Shown here piece by piece: positions 1 to 12,228 of a stretch of DNA of 64,000 nt. The position numbers and the translations under genes were made by a program. Source of the DNA: Pycnopodia helianthoides (Eukaryota; Echinodermata; Asteroidea; Forcipulatida; Asteriidae). Below the pieces are notes generated by a model that saw only the letters and a list, made by a program, of their open reading frames with translations, ran no database searches and was not told where the DNA came from. The stretch is taken from contig CM063250.1 in NCBI GenBank assembly GCA_032158295.1, positions 4,017,001-4,081,000 on the forward strand, written 5' to 3'. Position 1 is the stretch's first letter. Every line of letters begins with the position of its first letter.

Positions 1-1034
1 ATTATTTGTATTATATAAAAACTGAAAATGTATTAATGACAAATTTGTAGGTAATTTTATCTTCAAGAATTTTGTATGAATAGAAATTTAAAAGAAGGTT
101 TGATTTCATTTAAAAAAAATAGTTTCCATTTGCCTTGTTTTTCTCATTTTGGAAATGGTCGGCCAAGCAGTTTTCTATTGCTAAATAAATAATATTGTTG
201 ATGTCACCACAAAATACAGGGAATAAGTTATGAGTTGAACCGCAAAAGACAACATCAATTATTGAAGTTTATGAGGACAAATATTATGTTTGTCATGTAC
301 AGTGGACAATTACTGTCATTCAAATTTATGCCATACACGATACACATACAGGTTGCACCGAACATCAATGTGTGTTTGTTGAGCACTTGAAAATGTCAAG
401 GGAATTTTAATGTGGCAAATTATACAAGTATATTTATTGTTTAAACACTTGACATTTTCAGGTGAAACATTGTGAGGCACAGTTAGGTTGAAGGTCATTT
501 AAAGCCATTCATGCCATGCTTTTGTTGTTGGTGTAGTTTTACATTATTTTTACCATGGAGGAGGAAGGAAATAACTGGTACAGCTATAATGTTACTGTTT
601 GGCTGTGTGTTCCAAAGCCAGTTTGCAGTTGACTCTCGTTATAACAAGGCTGCTGGGACTGGTCAAATTACCTCTTCATAACAGGAACATTGGACAGCGA
701 AACAAGGAAAACATGAAGTAGAAAATGAGATTTGGGACTTCGGTATTTGCTCTTTACACGCAGAACTTCTTGATCAGATTACCCTTTATAATGAGAGAGG
801 GTTGACTGTACACTACACATGGACACGAACATGAAGTCTTTGTGCATGCGTCCACACATACATACAAGCATGGAGCAATAACCTAGACAAGTACAGTGTA
901 AGTACATGTACTGTACGTACAATTACATTAGCAGTGTATTTCTGTACTAACACTGCACTGAACTCAACTCTGCTCTTAACACAATTGACATGTTCTGTGA
1001 AATCATGTTGAGTATAAAACACATAGCATTTTAC

Positions 1035-1190
1035 CTTCATGTGGGTATGGAAGTTGGAGTTGGCCGAATAGGAACCAGACACCAGCTTTCCACAGTACTT
1101 GCACTGTAGCTTCAACTGTCCAGGGGCTGTGGCGGCCATACACTTCAGGGCATGGTAGTGTTGAAATATTGGTGGAGCCATTGCGATCAC
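1035..1190 (-). CDS. Possible BED-type zinc finger exon
   Basis: Read on the minus strand, this exon opens with an ATG (1190 or a later in-frame ATG) and encodes a stretch ending CKYCGKLVSGSYSANSNF then HTHMK. The CxxC pair, the SG-S and SNF block and the following H are what BED zinc fingers of ZBED proteins and hAT transposases show. A GT donor (gtaaaa) follows the HMK codon at 1034, so the last zinc ligand would come from the next exon. Without splicing the frame continues VKC and then becomes unlike protein. No partner exon is visible between 1 and 1034. It could be the first coding exon of a host BED gene or a remnant of a hAT transposon. The family call rests on a single short motif. 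Confidence 0.4.
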
Positions 1191-2011
1191 CCACCCCCCT
1201 GCTCTATCTTCAGTAAATGGTGGTGTAGAATGACCTTATCAAAATGGCTTGCATGTATAGAAGTCACCCTCTACATGTTGTTTCCAATGGATATACAGCA
1301 CAAGGTTCTCCAATCCCATGCTCCAATCCACTATCATGCAAATGCTATTTAAATTGGCATGCACACTGTAATTGGATTGAAACCCCCTGTCCAGCGCTTG
1401 GGGAAAAAAGGTGGAGTGAGTTCTCCCCTGCAGAGAAAAGCAATTACATTTTCAATTACATACAACCCACAGGATCGAAGACAAAAATGAATGAGACCTG
1501 CAACAGCACCCCATGGCCCTGGCCGATGACTCACCAGAGTTGAAATTACAATTCCCAATTATGGTGCTGTGGAGGAAGCGGTAGCAGTAGCGTCCCTGTG
1601 TTAGAGGTCAATAATGCAATTACAATTGTAATTGCTTGCAGTCTGGATGGCACCTGGCAGGGTTCACATTAGCATAATCAGCCACAGTACGCTGTAGATA
1701 TCTGTCAATAATGTAGACCCAATGGTACTACTATTTCACTACTGCCAGTATATAGAGACAGAATATTCTTTCGAAAAAAAAATGCTCATACACCACAATT
1801 TAGGTAGTCTGATGATTATGTTTTTCCTGTTGAAGTTGCTTAGCTTGGGTTGAATGGGTTAATGGACTTGACAGTCCTTCATTTAAGAAAAAAAGAAGGA
1901 GAGCTGTACGTGTGTAAACTGCTCTCCTTGAATTATTGAGGAGAACTCTTTGCACCTCTCAGAACCAAACTTAATCTAAAAAGGGAAATAAAAAATCTGA
2001 CTGTTCATAAT

Positions 2012-2401
2012 TAAAGGCAAAGTATACCTTTGGTTTTTGGAACCGCTCGATTGTTTCAATTCTATATAAATGTAGATATATACAATAAGACTAACCTGTG
2101 AAAATTTCATTTCAAAAGGTGGTAGGGGGGCCTAGCGTTTTTGAGATATCGACAAATATTCGCATGAAGAATAATCCCTAATAGGAATACACAATCTGAG
2201 AAAAGTTTCTGACAGAAACGTTTCTCAGATTCAAATTTTTGGGGATAAAAACTGACATCTTTTTCCATATATCCACAATATTTTGAATTGAAATATTTCT
2301 CAAAATGTTTTATACTATCCAAAGTTGCTGTACTTCTAACCGAGTCAGTTTTTATTGCCATAAATTTTTAGAGTGGTTACCAATCGTATACCTTCCCTTT
2401 A
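2012..2401. mobile_element. TTAA-flanked MITE, copy 1
   Basis: About 390 bp bounded by inverted ends: TTAAAGGCAAAGTATACC at the left and the reverse complement of TTAAAGGGAAGGTATACG at the right. The interior contains the recurring phrases 'aaaggtggtag', 'gagatat' and 'cacaatctgagaaa'. Similar elements lie at 15190-15585, 42190-42585, 49575-49966 and 60768-61520. The TTAA at both ends points to a piggyBac- or Kolobok-like non-autonomous element. No transposase is present. Confidence 0.7.
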
Positions 2402-3909
2402 ATTGGACTTTTGATGATTTGTATTCACATACCAGATTGAATTGATTGATTGTTGGTTTTTTGTTACACGATAAAACAAAATAAACATCACATCGGCAAT
2501 GTGAATATATTTTCTCAAAATCTTTTAAAAATCACGTTTTGATTTTTAAGTCTAAGCTCTATTTCTTGCACCCCTCAGACAAGATTAAGGAGTGTGTTTG
2601 TTTCTTTGAATCGATGGCCTGACTTCTTTCCATTTATTTTGCTGTAATATCTACAATTAATCATCAACTCGGCTGTCAGTTTACCATGTGACCCTTGATT
2701 ACAAAAAGAGTGACCTCGTACAGTTACATTCCAGGGCATTTTCTGGAAGGCAGAAAGTACCTTGGTCAGTACGGGAAATTTTACATTTTGTATAAATTCA
2801 AGAGTTTTTTTTAATAAAAATAACAGCTGAACAAGTTTAGAGATGTGCCTCCTTTTTTCATAACAAAAGTTGATTAAATTTCAAACAGTGTAACCGCAAT
2901 GAATTATGAAGATTGTATTTATTCTTCCTTTGTTTGAGCGATGCACAAATTGTACCTGCAGGAAGTCCAGGCTACAAGTGCACTGCGGCACTTATCTAAA
3001 ACATGTGAGGTCACAGGTTACGTACATAGTCTATAAGGCAAAATAAAATGTTTAGCTTCCTGCCTTTATAAAAAAAAAGGAGGAGGTGGGCCTTTTTTTT
3101 TATGGCTGCCCGACACGTTTTTTTAAGAGGAAATGGACAAGATTTTGTTCAAGATGGTTGCCCGCTTTTTTTTCTTTTGTGTTTTTTCGGTGTGCTTAAG
3201 TCAAAAATACAATGTTATATATTTTAGAATTTATTTTTTGCGTCAGAGATCGTAAAAAATTGATCCTTAAAAAAAGAGAAAAAAAAAAGAGACGGCCTCT
3301 GAAAAGGAAGTTGGTGGGTTGTTTTTTTGGGCCTAAGCTGTTTCCAAAACTGTGTTTTACCATGTTGTTGATGTTCACGCACTGTAAATATTTTTTGTGT
3401 AATTGACTCACTGGATATATCAGTGCCTTGTTTACGATCCATGTACATGTGTACACAATTGTTACATTGTGTACAAACCTTTGACTGGAAATGAAAGCCT
3501 ATGACGACTGCAGGTTGTGACTATCACTGATTGTCCTGGCAGATCATTTAATCTGAACTCAGAGACAAGTTTATGGTTTTATTGTCCCGATCCCCTGATT
3601 GTCCTGGTCCCCCTGACAAGATTTTCAGACTCGAGGTCAAATATAAGGAAAAACAACCATAGATTTCCTTGCAAATTTCAAATATAATTTATAATTGTAT
3701 TTTGTGTGGTACTAATGTACTGTACATGTACAAAGGTGTACAAGTTATTTACACATTGATGTGTAATTTAAATACATTTTTTGTTAAAGTTGTGTGTTTT
3801 AGTTTTTTTTCCCAATTTTTTTTTAAACTCAAGATTATGTGTGCATCCAGCATGGTGGTCCTTTTTAAAGTTTCATGGGGAAAAAACAAATTGTTCGCTA
3901 AAGCAAACG

Positions 3910-4470
3910 TTTGTTAAACTTTTATTTAAAGTCAGACCATTTTGTCAACATAATGCTGATTTATAGGTAAAATTTTCAAGATAAATACAATAAAAGTCAC
4001 ATGTGAAAGTCACTTATTGAGAAAAAAACAAAACTGTAACAGTATTTTCCTCAAGAACAGTGAATCCATCCACGTTTAGCAAGGTGACAGCAGGTACCAA
4101 CCACATCTCTGGCTGTATTGATGATAGCATTCAAACGGAGGCACAGAAATTTCCAAAAAGTTGCCTGCAGGCAATCTTTGGAGATTGAATTTTTGTGTCC
4201 TACTTTTCTAATCACTTCAGACAAAATAATTTCGCTGGATGCCAGCTTACTACCATGAAAGTAACATACATGTAAATGCACATGTAACCATCTGTATAGC
4301 AAGTACATTTGTATAGACCATGTTACATTTGTTTACAGAGTGGTGACCTCGTAAATTATAATTCTATTCCTGACAGGCAAGATGCTACACAGGCTCAATG
4401 GGAAAATTTACATTTTGTGTCATAATTTCACATAAATTCAAAATTTACAATTAAGCAACAGCTGTACAGC
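3910..4470. repeat. Dispersed repeat family 2, copy
   Basis: This segment has a recurring order of phrases: a 'cataatgctgatttat' block, a stretch near 'gtcacatgtgaaagt', then 'aaggtgacagcaggtacc'. The same order or its reverse complement recurs near 5650-5900, 24810-25300, 42995-43425 and 62575-62730. Boundaries are approximate. It is non-coding and probably a MITE related to the TTAA family, because other copies share the phrase 'cttggtgagaagcactgcagc' with that family. Confidence 0.5.
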
Positions 4471-6046
4471 TTTGGAGATGTCCCCCTTTCTTCATATCAA
4501 AAGTTGAGGAAAATCAGACAGTGCGATCTCCATAAAACATAAGATTTGTTGTATTCTTCCATTGAGCTGTGTACAAAAGTGCCTGCCGGAAGTCCAGGCT
4601 CTGTGGCTCTTTTGTAAACATGTGATGTCACAGGTCACATCGTCTATATCTATTACACAATTTCTTTTTTGGGTCTTTACCAACATGTACGGCCCTACCT
4701 TTAAAGTCAAATTCAGGAAAATCATAAAATAAAACCATTTATAAATAGCTCCAGATTGCATAGAGCTTTTGAAACTTAAGCATTTATAAACATCAAGTAA
4801 AAAAAACACTTCGAGGACCTCATTCCAATTCAGCTTGCTTCGGCCAAACTCAGAAAATTGGGGGTACAGAACAATGACCATTAGTTTTGAAAAATCATGG
4901 TAAGAACCCTGCACATAAGGCCAAATAAATAAAAAATTGTTTAGCGTCCCTGCCTGCTTCCTTTAAAACAATTTTTTTTTTGAGGATCAATTTTTACGAG
5001 ATCTCTGACAACAAATATTGATTTTAAAATACATAAACATCGTTTTTTTTTGACAATAGCACATAGAAAAAACACACAGAAAAAAGCTGACAACCATCTT
5101 TAAAAATACCCCGGCCGGTTGTCTTGAAAAATGTGTCGGGTTGCCATTTAAAAAAAAGGCCTCCTCTTAAAAAAAAAAAAGGAAGGACGCTAAGCGTGTT
5201 TGTTTTTTATTTTGCCTTATGTTTACAATACATGTACAATGTATTTGGAGCTTGGAGTTCAGAAAGGTAGATATTCGAAGGACGCTACATCATCTTCCGT
5301 CACCTCTAGATACTGTGTATTGTGTGCTACCCCACATGACAAGGCCCTCGATCCAATTGACAGACAAATTTGCAGCCATATATAACAGCCTTGACATTCT
5401 AAATTTTTTCTGATTGAGCCGGTTGCCTTGGCAACCAACAAAGACATTGATAGTATGATGAATTCTGCTTTGTGGATTTTATTACATTACATTGTTTGAA
5501 GGCCCCTATATATTTACATGATTACTGGTAGTTATGGAAATGCATTCCTTTGTTTTCTTAAATTAGTCTAGCTGTACATGTATGCTAGTGTAATTTAGTC
5601 TGTGTGTGCTGTACATTGTTGTGACAGTGTTTGCGTGTATAGTACTGTATGTAGGGTCTACTTATTGAGATTTTTTCACTGTATTTTCATCAAGAATCAA
5701 CCCACATTTAGCGAGGTGACAGCGGCTACCAACCGCATGTCTGGCTGTGTTGAGGGTAGTACTCAAACAGAGGCTGCAGAAATTTCCGAAAGTTGCCGGA
5801 AGGGATCTTTGAAGAGTCAAATTTGTTGACATTTTTTTATTGATTTTTAATCAACGAGGGCACTTCAGACGAAATGACTTTGCAGAATGTTTACTACATT
5901 TCCCATCTTTACTTTATAGCAAGAAGGCTTTTATATACAAATTTCTTTTTGGGCTCATTACCAAAGTAGTCTCTATCTTTAAAAGATGGTTTGACTTACA
6001 GTATAAATGAGTTCACTGTATTTTTATTTCTATTTTGTCTTTACAG

Positions 6047-9000
6047 ATTGGTGGAGCGCTTTCTTATGGATGGATAGTATCCTTTAAATCAGTCCTTGAT
6101 CTACAGATTGATATATTTGATAATTGATTAATTGATTGATTGATCACTCAATTAATTGATTGATTAATTTAACAGTTGATTTTATTTGTCAACATTGATC
6201 CACTATAGTCACATACAGTAAGTGCATGCACAACAGGTCAATAACTTGACGAATAGATTCATTTCATTTTATTTGTTTCTATCAACAACAAAGGTGAAAA
6301 CATTTGAATCACTTTGGTTTTACCTACAGACCGATGTGTGATAATCAACCCCTGTATACTCGGTGCTTTCCATGTCCTGGATGGAAACTTGGCCCCCTTA
6401 AATGAACATTACAGAATTGTTTTTTGCTAACAAAACAGTTACTGGCAGTGTAAGCACTTTATGTAATCCACCATATATACATAAACTGACAAACCTGTAG
6501 AAGTTTGAGATCGATCGGCCATCTGGGTCACGAGAAAATAGTGAAAAACCGATAACACATTTGCATGAAATCATATAGATTCAACAAATGAATAAAACGC
6601 TCACTGAGCGATAAACTCCAGTCGGAAAATTAGTTTATTCATTTCTCATAAATATGGCATTTCAGACAGAAATATTTCAAGGGATGTTTTCTACCATCAT
6701 CATCATTAGAACGTGTAAGTTTTATGTAAATCTGTGATCAAAAGGTATATTTTACAAGTTTTTTTCTTACCAATTCTGTAATGTTCCTTTAAGCACAAAA
6801 TTAGCTGAGCACAACGAAAATACGCTTACCAGAAGGTTACCAGCCGAAATACAATTTCATATGTACCATCAGTGACTGGTATCCTGCATTTTTATTTTGC
6901 TTAGCAAAAATTTGTTAAGTAATATTCAGTGCTTAAGCAGCTCAGTATAATTGGGCCTTGCATGGAAACAAAATCCATAGGCTACTTAGGTGGGATTGGA
7001 ACCCATGACCCCTTGCATTCGCTAGACCACCGAGCTTGCACGGTGATAAGCTAGGCCAGTTTGAATCCTGGCTTGCACGGTGATAAGCTAGGCCAGCTCG
7101 AATCCTGTAACTTATCACACGATGCAACTATAACATTCCTTAAGAAACATTTCAACAATTCTTTAAAATGTAAAATATTGCTTGCTTTGGATAAGATTTG
7201 TAGTCATCTTATCCAAGATTTCCCAGAATTCTTAAAGAAAAGTTTGAAAACCCGAGTCCAGGATACTTCAGTCTTGTGAGGGTAATGCGTTTTAAGGGCA
7301 CCTCAATGATGGAAATTAAAATTTCTACTTGAACATGTCAAAGGGCACAACGGCAACGCCCAGGGGCATGGAAGCCATTGTTGCCTCCTTGGTGTAAATA
7401 GCCTTCAAGCCTTGGTAACAGTCAAAACAATTGACCCTCAACCATGTTGACACTAGCCTGGCGTACATTGGTCAGTAAAAAATGTTGCGGGCTAGAAAAC
7501 ACCACATCTCAAAGTGGGCTACTCAAAATTGTGCAACCTACTTGTTTAAAATGTTCATATTTCTTCCTTTTCAGATGTAAATAATGAATGAAAAAAAATT
7601 TGGTAATTTAATTTTGAGTGTGTTAATGTCAGCATTTGATCATTAAACTGGTTGAGATCACTATTATTAATGCATCAGAAAGATACATTTATGACAACAC
7701 ATTCTTAAAATCTTGTTTACTAAAACTTCCTGGGGGCAGGTAGAACACACATTTTACTCGCCCAGTGGGCTACTTTACAAAAAGCTTAAGCGCAAGACCT
7801 GTTAATATTTGTTGAGATTACTTGCTTTTATTTGGTATTACCTTTCCTTAAGTTACCCCACAGCCAACCACAACAACTGTCAACATTTGCACTGACGCTT
7901 TTTAGGTACAACACTAAAGTCGGTGGTAAAGAAGTCTCTGTTGGTAAGTAGTGGAGGTATTGTAACATCTGGCCTCCTGCCAAGCACAAGATAGTTTCTT
8001 CAGCTTGTATGCAGAGCTGATTGCATTAAAATCTGACAAAATCAAGGAGAGTGGATCAAGGAAGATTTGTGGCACATTTCGTGAGGGATCCAAGTCATGA
8101 TGATTCTAGACAATGTTTCACATTATTATCCCTGACCCTCCTGCCAACCCATCAAAATCCAACTGCATGTTTAGTTTGATTCTGTTGGACTGTGAGGACT
8201 GCTCTAGTCAACTGATCATGCTTGACATGAGATCCAGTGTCACAGGATTCTGTTCCCCCCGGTGTGCATGCCCCACCCATTCAGTAAATTTACATGGGCT
8301 TAAAGGCAGTTGAGTCAAAAGAGGGCGCTATCAGACAAAATTTCTACACAATTTGACATATGGGGAACAGAATCTTTCATAGAATCAGTATTTGGTAAAA
8401 ATACCAACACGATGCATTCACTGATAATGCCGCAAAATTTTGCATCATTAACTTATTTCAAAACCCATGGTATCAAATTCGATCAACTATTCAGTTTTGT
8501 TTGTTGTTTACCTTGTAAACCTGTGATGCCTGCTGTAGATTTGTTAAACATGAACATTGTCTCTGTTTGTTGAATATTCATGAAGTTCCGTTAAATATTT
8601 CTGATTGTTCTCATGTTAGATTTCTTGGGATTATTTGAATATTCATGAAGCAAAGCTCACTATTCAAAGTTGGTTCTCAATTTTAGATTTCTGGGATATT
8701 TATGAATATTCATGGGGTAAATTTGGTTATTCATGATCAATTCTCATTTTTTGTTTTTTGGGCAATAATGTTCATTATGGTAAAGTTAATTAGTCATGAT
8801 TAATTCTCTTTTTCAAGATTTCTGGGATACGGCAGGGCAGGAGAGGTTCAGTAGCATGCACCCTTCATATTACCATCAAGCCCATGCATGCATTATGGTA
8901 AGTTACTCTTTCATTTTCGAACTTTTAGAACTTTTATGTTGTGCTAAAAAGTATAAGTGTCTTGCTGTAAAATCTTTATAATTTTTGAAAAAAATTGTTA

Positions 9001-12000
9001 TATAACATCGGACTACCAATGGCAAGAGAAATTTAAATATTTTTTCTTTCTTCTTTGATGATGTGTAGGTTTTCGACGTAACTAGGAAGGTAACGTACAA
9101 GAATTTACCACAATGGTACAAAGAGCTTAGGAACTACAGACCTGAGATTCCATGTTTACTTGCAGCTAATAAGATAGATGGTAAGTCCAGGGACCAATTT
9201 AGATTTTATTTGCTAAGCAAAAATGAGGAGGGAACCAGTCACAAGTGATCTATATTGCATTGTACTATGGCTGATAACCCAATTCTGCTTAGCTGAATTT
9301 TTTTCTGTGCTAAACAGCTTTTTCGAAATTGGGTCAAGAAGCTTTCAGATTTTGATACTTCTACATGAAAGGTCTCTTTTTAATTTTTTTTTAATAGCAG
9401 TGATACTGAAAGACCTATTCATCCTTTTCAGGGAGTAATTTTATGAAGGAAGAGTTTAAAACAATTCAGTTAATTTTGCTCAAAGGAATCCAGGGACAAA
9501 ACAGGAAAATAATATTGAACTATGTACTGAGACAGTGAGGAGGAAAAAGCGGTACTCTTGCAGTACAGTGTTTCAGTTTTCTCTTCAACACAAGATCCCG
9601 AGACCTTTGCTCTGAGACTGGTCTGAGACCAAGCCTTAAAAAATCAAGACCTGGAAACAATTGAGACTTCGACAATCTGGGTCTGAGACCAGTCTCGATA
9701 TCAAGACCGGTCTTGAGACCTGCAACACTTCCGAAGACACAAGTGCATGTCGTCGGCGATTGGTACTATGCCAGGCTTCATACAAAGAACAGGTGGTTTA
9801 CCTGTGCAGCACCATCAATAAAAAAACTACAAAAAAAAAAAACAGGCACAGCAGACGCTACATTTTGGAACATATTTGTTGGCGTATTTGCCCACTGCTC
9901 TTACGCGTTTGTTGAGTTGCAGTTTTTGAGATGTCAGATTTACATATTACAGTCTTTTCTCTTTCCTTCAGTTGACTACAAGATAACCCAGAAGAATTTC
10001 AACTTTGCCAACAAGCATAATCTACCGTTTTACTACGTGTCGGCAGCAGATGGCACTAATGTCGTCAAGGTAACCCATAACTCAGAGTTATTACTGTTAT
10101 TAAATATTTCTGGTAATGAACCCAAGGGTGCTTGCTATGTGAACCAGAAACACCAAGGTGAACCCCTACTCTTCCACCATATAATTTTTCTGGGTTCTTT
10201 TACGTTCACTACCAATCCTATTACATGGAACGTAGGGCTTAATGTACCATCCGAAGGACAAAGCGATTATGGTAAAGTATCTTGCTCAAGGACACAAATG
10301 CCACGACCAGGACTTGAACCCACACTCTGCTGATTAGAAACACCAGAGCTTGAGTCTGGTGGTCTTTAACAGTGCTCTTAACACAACACAACACAATGAC
10401 ATGGCCTTGCTAACATAATTATCATCATGTCAGGTTTTAGCTTGTTTGAGGCATTAGTCTGTTCAGGTAATAATTGATTAACAACATAGCACAACTCTAC
10501 CTAAACTTTAAAAAATGTAACAAGTTATATCTTGTGTCAAAAAAGCAAAGTACAGTATTGGTAACTTTTTTTAAAGTAGGTAGTTTCAATCTGAAATCTC
10601 ACTAATTGTAAAAATCATGCAAGTACCAATCCTCCAGAGAAATATTTCAGCCTGAAATACTGTCATTGTCAAGCAAACAGCATTTAAAGACCTCCCAAAA
10701 TTATCATTGCCTATTTGGATCACATCAATCGAAATAAGCCCACATGATTGTACACAAAAAACAACAAGTATTATTCATTATTTTCACTCAAATGGGATTG
10801 ATCACCTGACTTGAGGAAAGTTTTAACTGGTTGATTGTTTGTTAGTGAACACCGGTGAAAAATAGATATGCCTTACTCTTCCAGAAATCAATGTTGTAAT
10901 ATATAACCCTTCAACCCTCAGCTTTTCCGAGAAGCAATCAAGTCTGCAACATCTTACAAGGAGAACTCCACGGACTTCATGGATGAAGTTATGCGGGAGT
11001 TAGAGGTATGTGAAATCAAACGAGAGAGGACTCTTTCAGTCTCAGGAAGTTGACATTTTATCGATGGCTTTATACAATAATAATAAATAATAGTAAATAG
11101 ATCTTATATAGCGCATTTCACAATAACGTATCAATGCGCTTTACATTAGTGCTCTGGTCATTGGGCCAATAGCATTCCTGTAATCTTTCTCAGCTCCCTG
11201 GGGAGTATACAGCTCTGTGCTGCCGTGGCGCTCCAAAGGCTTTTTCATATACAGTATCAACCTCTACCCTCGCAGGTACCCATTTATACCCCTGGGTGAA
11301 GAGAAGCAATTTTAGTAAAGCATCTTGCTCAAGGGCACCAGTGTCATGACCGGGATTCGAACCCACACCCCGATGACTTGACCACCAGAACTTGAATCGT
11401 GCTTATTTTAGTAGAAAAGTTTGCTTTTAATGCACAAGGGTATTTCAGCTTGCGTGTTCAACATGGAATTGCATTGTTCATTTTACTTACGGTAAGCACC
11501 CGAAAGGTTAGCATACCTTTTCCCGTGCTAACGGTTAGAAGTGCTATAGAATGGAAATCGCTCAGTAAGTACAGAATCAGCCATTAAGCAGTCCTATCAA
11601 ATGGAGCTTATTCGCTGAAGTCATTATGTCCTCATCTTGGAGGTAAAAGGAAGACGAAACAGTGGTCGTTTGACCTTTAGCCCAGGGCGCCCTAATCAAA
11701 TAAAGTCATGTGCATAAGGTCTATTTTTCTCTCAGCTCCCATGTGGTTCCCCCCCTTTTCTATTAAGCCTTCATCTTTAATGTTTTAGTTTTTCTTGTTG
11801 TAAAGCGCCTGGGAGCATTGGAAAATAGATTTGGCGCTATATAAATGTGTTTTATTATTACTTAATTGCCTTTTAGGGCCTTAGGATGGGTACCCCCCCC
11901 CCTAAAAACAATCCTTTTTATTAACCCTCATTCCCTTAAGATGCACCCTAAAAGCACTAGATTTGTACATCCAATCTGCTATATCTTAGATCAAATTTCC

Positions 12001-12228
12001 CAAAGTGGTTAACAATTCTTTCGAAGCCCCCTTCTCCCCCCCCCCAACCACCCCTGCAAAATGTCTCCACAACAAATATTGTTTCTCTCTCTCCCGAACC
12101 AGAATTTTGATGATTTGAAGTTATCACCAGACAGTGGGCTCGACTCGGCCAACAACTCAGAGGGTAAAGAAGGTGAGAAAGACACTAGCCAAACATCAAC
12201 ACCGGAGGGAGCCACAGGATCGTCATGA
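6047..12228 (+). CDS. RABL2: Rab-like GTPase RABL2 (5' end missing)
   Basis: Seven exons of a RABL2 small GTPase, which in other animals binds the IFT-B complex and acts in ciliary transport. Exons: 6047-6076, 7864-7943, 8818-8897, 9069-9180, 9972-10069, 10922-11005 and 12103-12228. They join in frame to about 202 codons ending in TGA at 12226-12228. Visible motifs are ERFLMDGY then QPQQLSTFALTL in the switch I region, the G3 box WDTAGQER, G4 NKID, and the G5-like SAADGTN. The last exon encodes an acidic Ser/Thr-rich tail without a C-terminal prenylation cysteine, as expected for RABL2. The first exon here is only 30 nt, with a weak donor (gtatcc). The exon with the P-loop and start codon was not found between 1 and 6046, so it lies outside the window or is unrecognised. 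The identity is secure; the 5' end is open. Confidence 0.93.
6794..6956. mobile_element. CTTAAGCAG-type MITE, copy 1
   Basis: A short element with the phrases 'gcttaccagaaggttaccagcc', 'gactggtatcctgc' and the terminal 'gcttaagcagctc..attgggcc'. Closely similar copies occur at 40675-40869, 43968-44150 and 55361-55545, and a partial one at 51500-51610. Ends are approximate and the element is non-coding. Confidence 0.6.
8551..8830 (+). repeat. Degenerate ~66-bp tandem repeat ending in a RABL2 exon
   Basis: About five diverged copies of a 65-67 bp unit precede and include the acceptor of the exon that starts at 8818. Each unit has an 'ATTTCTGGGATA'-like start followed by a 'gaatattcatg' block. 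Unit starts fall near 8551, 8620, 8687, 8753 and 8818. At 8620 and 8687 the unit starts directly after 'ttag', mimicking the real splice acceptor 'caag'. Confidence 0.7.
10140..10375 (-). repeat. tRNA-derived SINE fragment
   Basis: On the minus strand it carries a B-box-like sequence (ggttcaagtcctgg) and the 'ttgagcaag' block shared with the fuller copies at 50275-50555 and 53066-53370. It lies in a RABL2 intron. Limits are approximate. Confidence 0.5.
11075..11400 (-). repeat. tRNA-derived SINE, family A, minus copy
   Basis: Read on the minus strand it begins with the B box gggttcgaatcccgg. It continues with 'tcatgacactggtgcccttgagcaaga', 'aagcaattgcttctc' and the '..aatgggtacc' block, and ends in an 'aaagcgc..tatataaga' and ATT-rich tail. 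This order matches the copies at 50275-50555 and 53066-53370. It sits in the last RABL2 intron. Confidence 0.7.

Larger units (their letters stand above)
1..6046. other. Upstream/intronic sequence with dispersed repeats
   Basis: Apart from one possible BED-finger exon (1035-1190, minus) I see no coding exon here. I looked for the missing RABL2 start and its P-loop exon on the plus strand and did not find them. The stretch holds one copy of a TTAA-flanked MITE near 2012-2401, pieces of a second dispersed repeat near 3910-4470 and 5650-5900, and several homopolymer runs (for example 3060-3320 and 4960-5180). It is probably RABL2 intron or 5' flank plus transposon debris. Confidence 0.5.

Noticed and set aside
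9713..10333. 206-codon open frame
   Set aside because: Only the part at 9972-10069 is coding, as a RABL2 exon. The rest is intron that happens to stay open.
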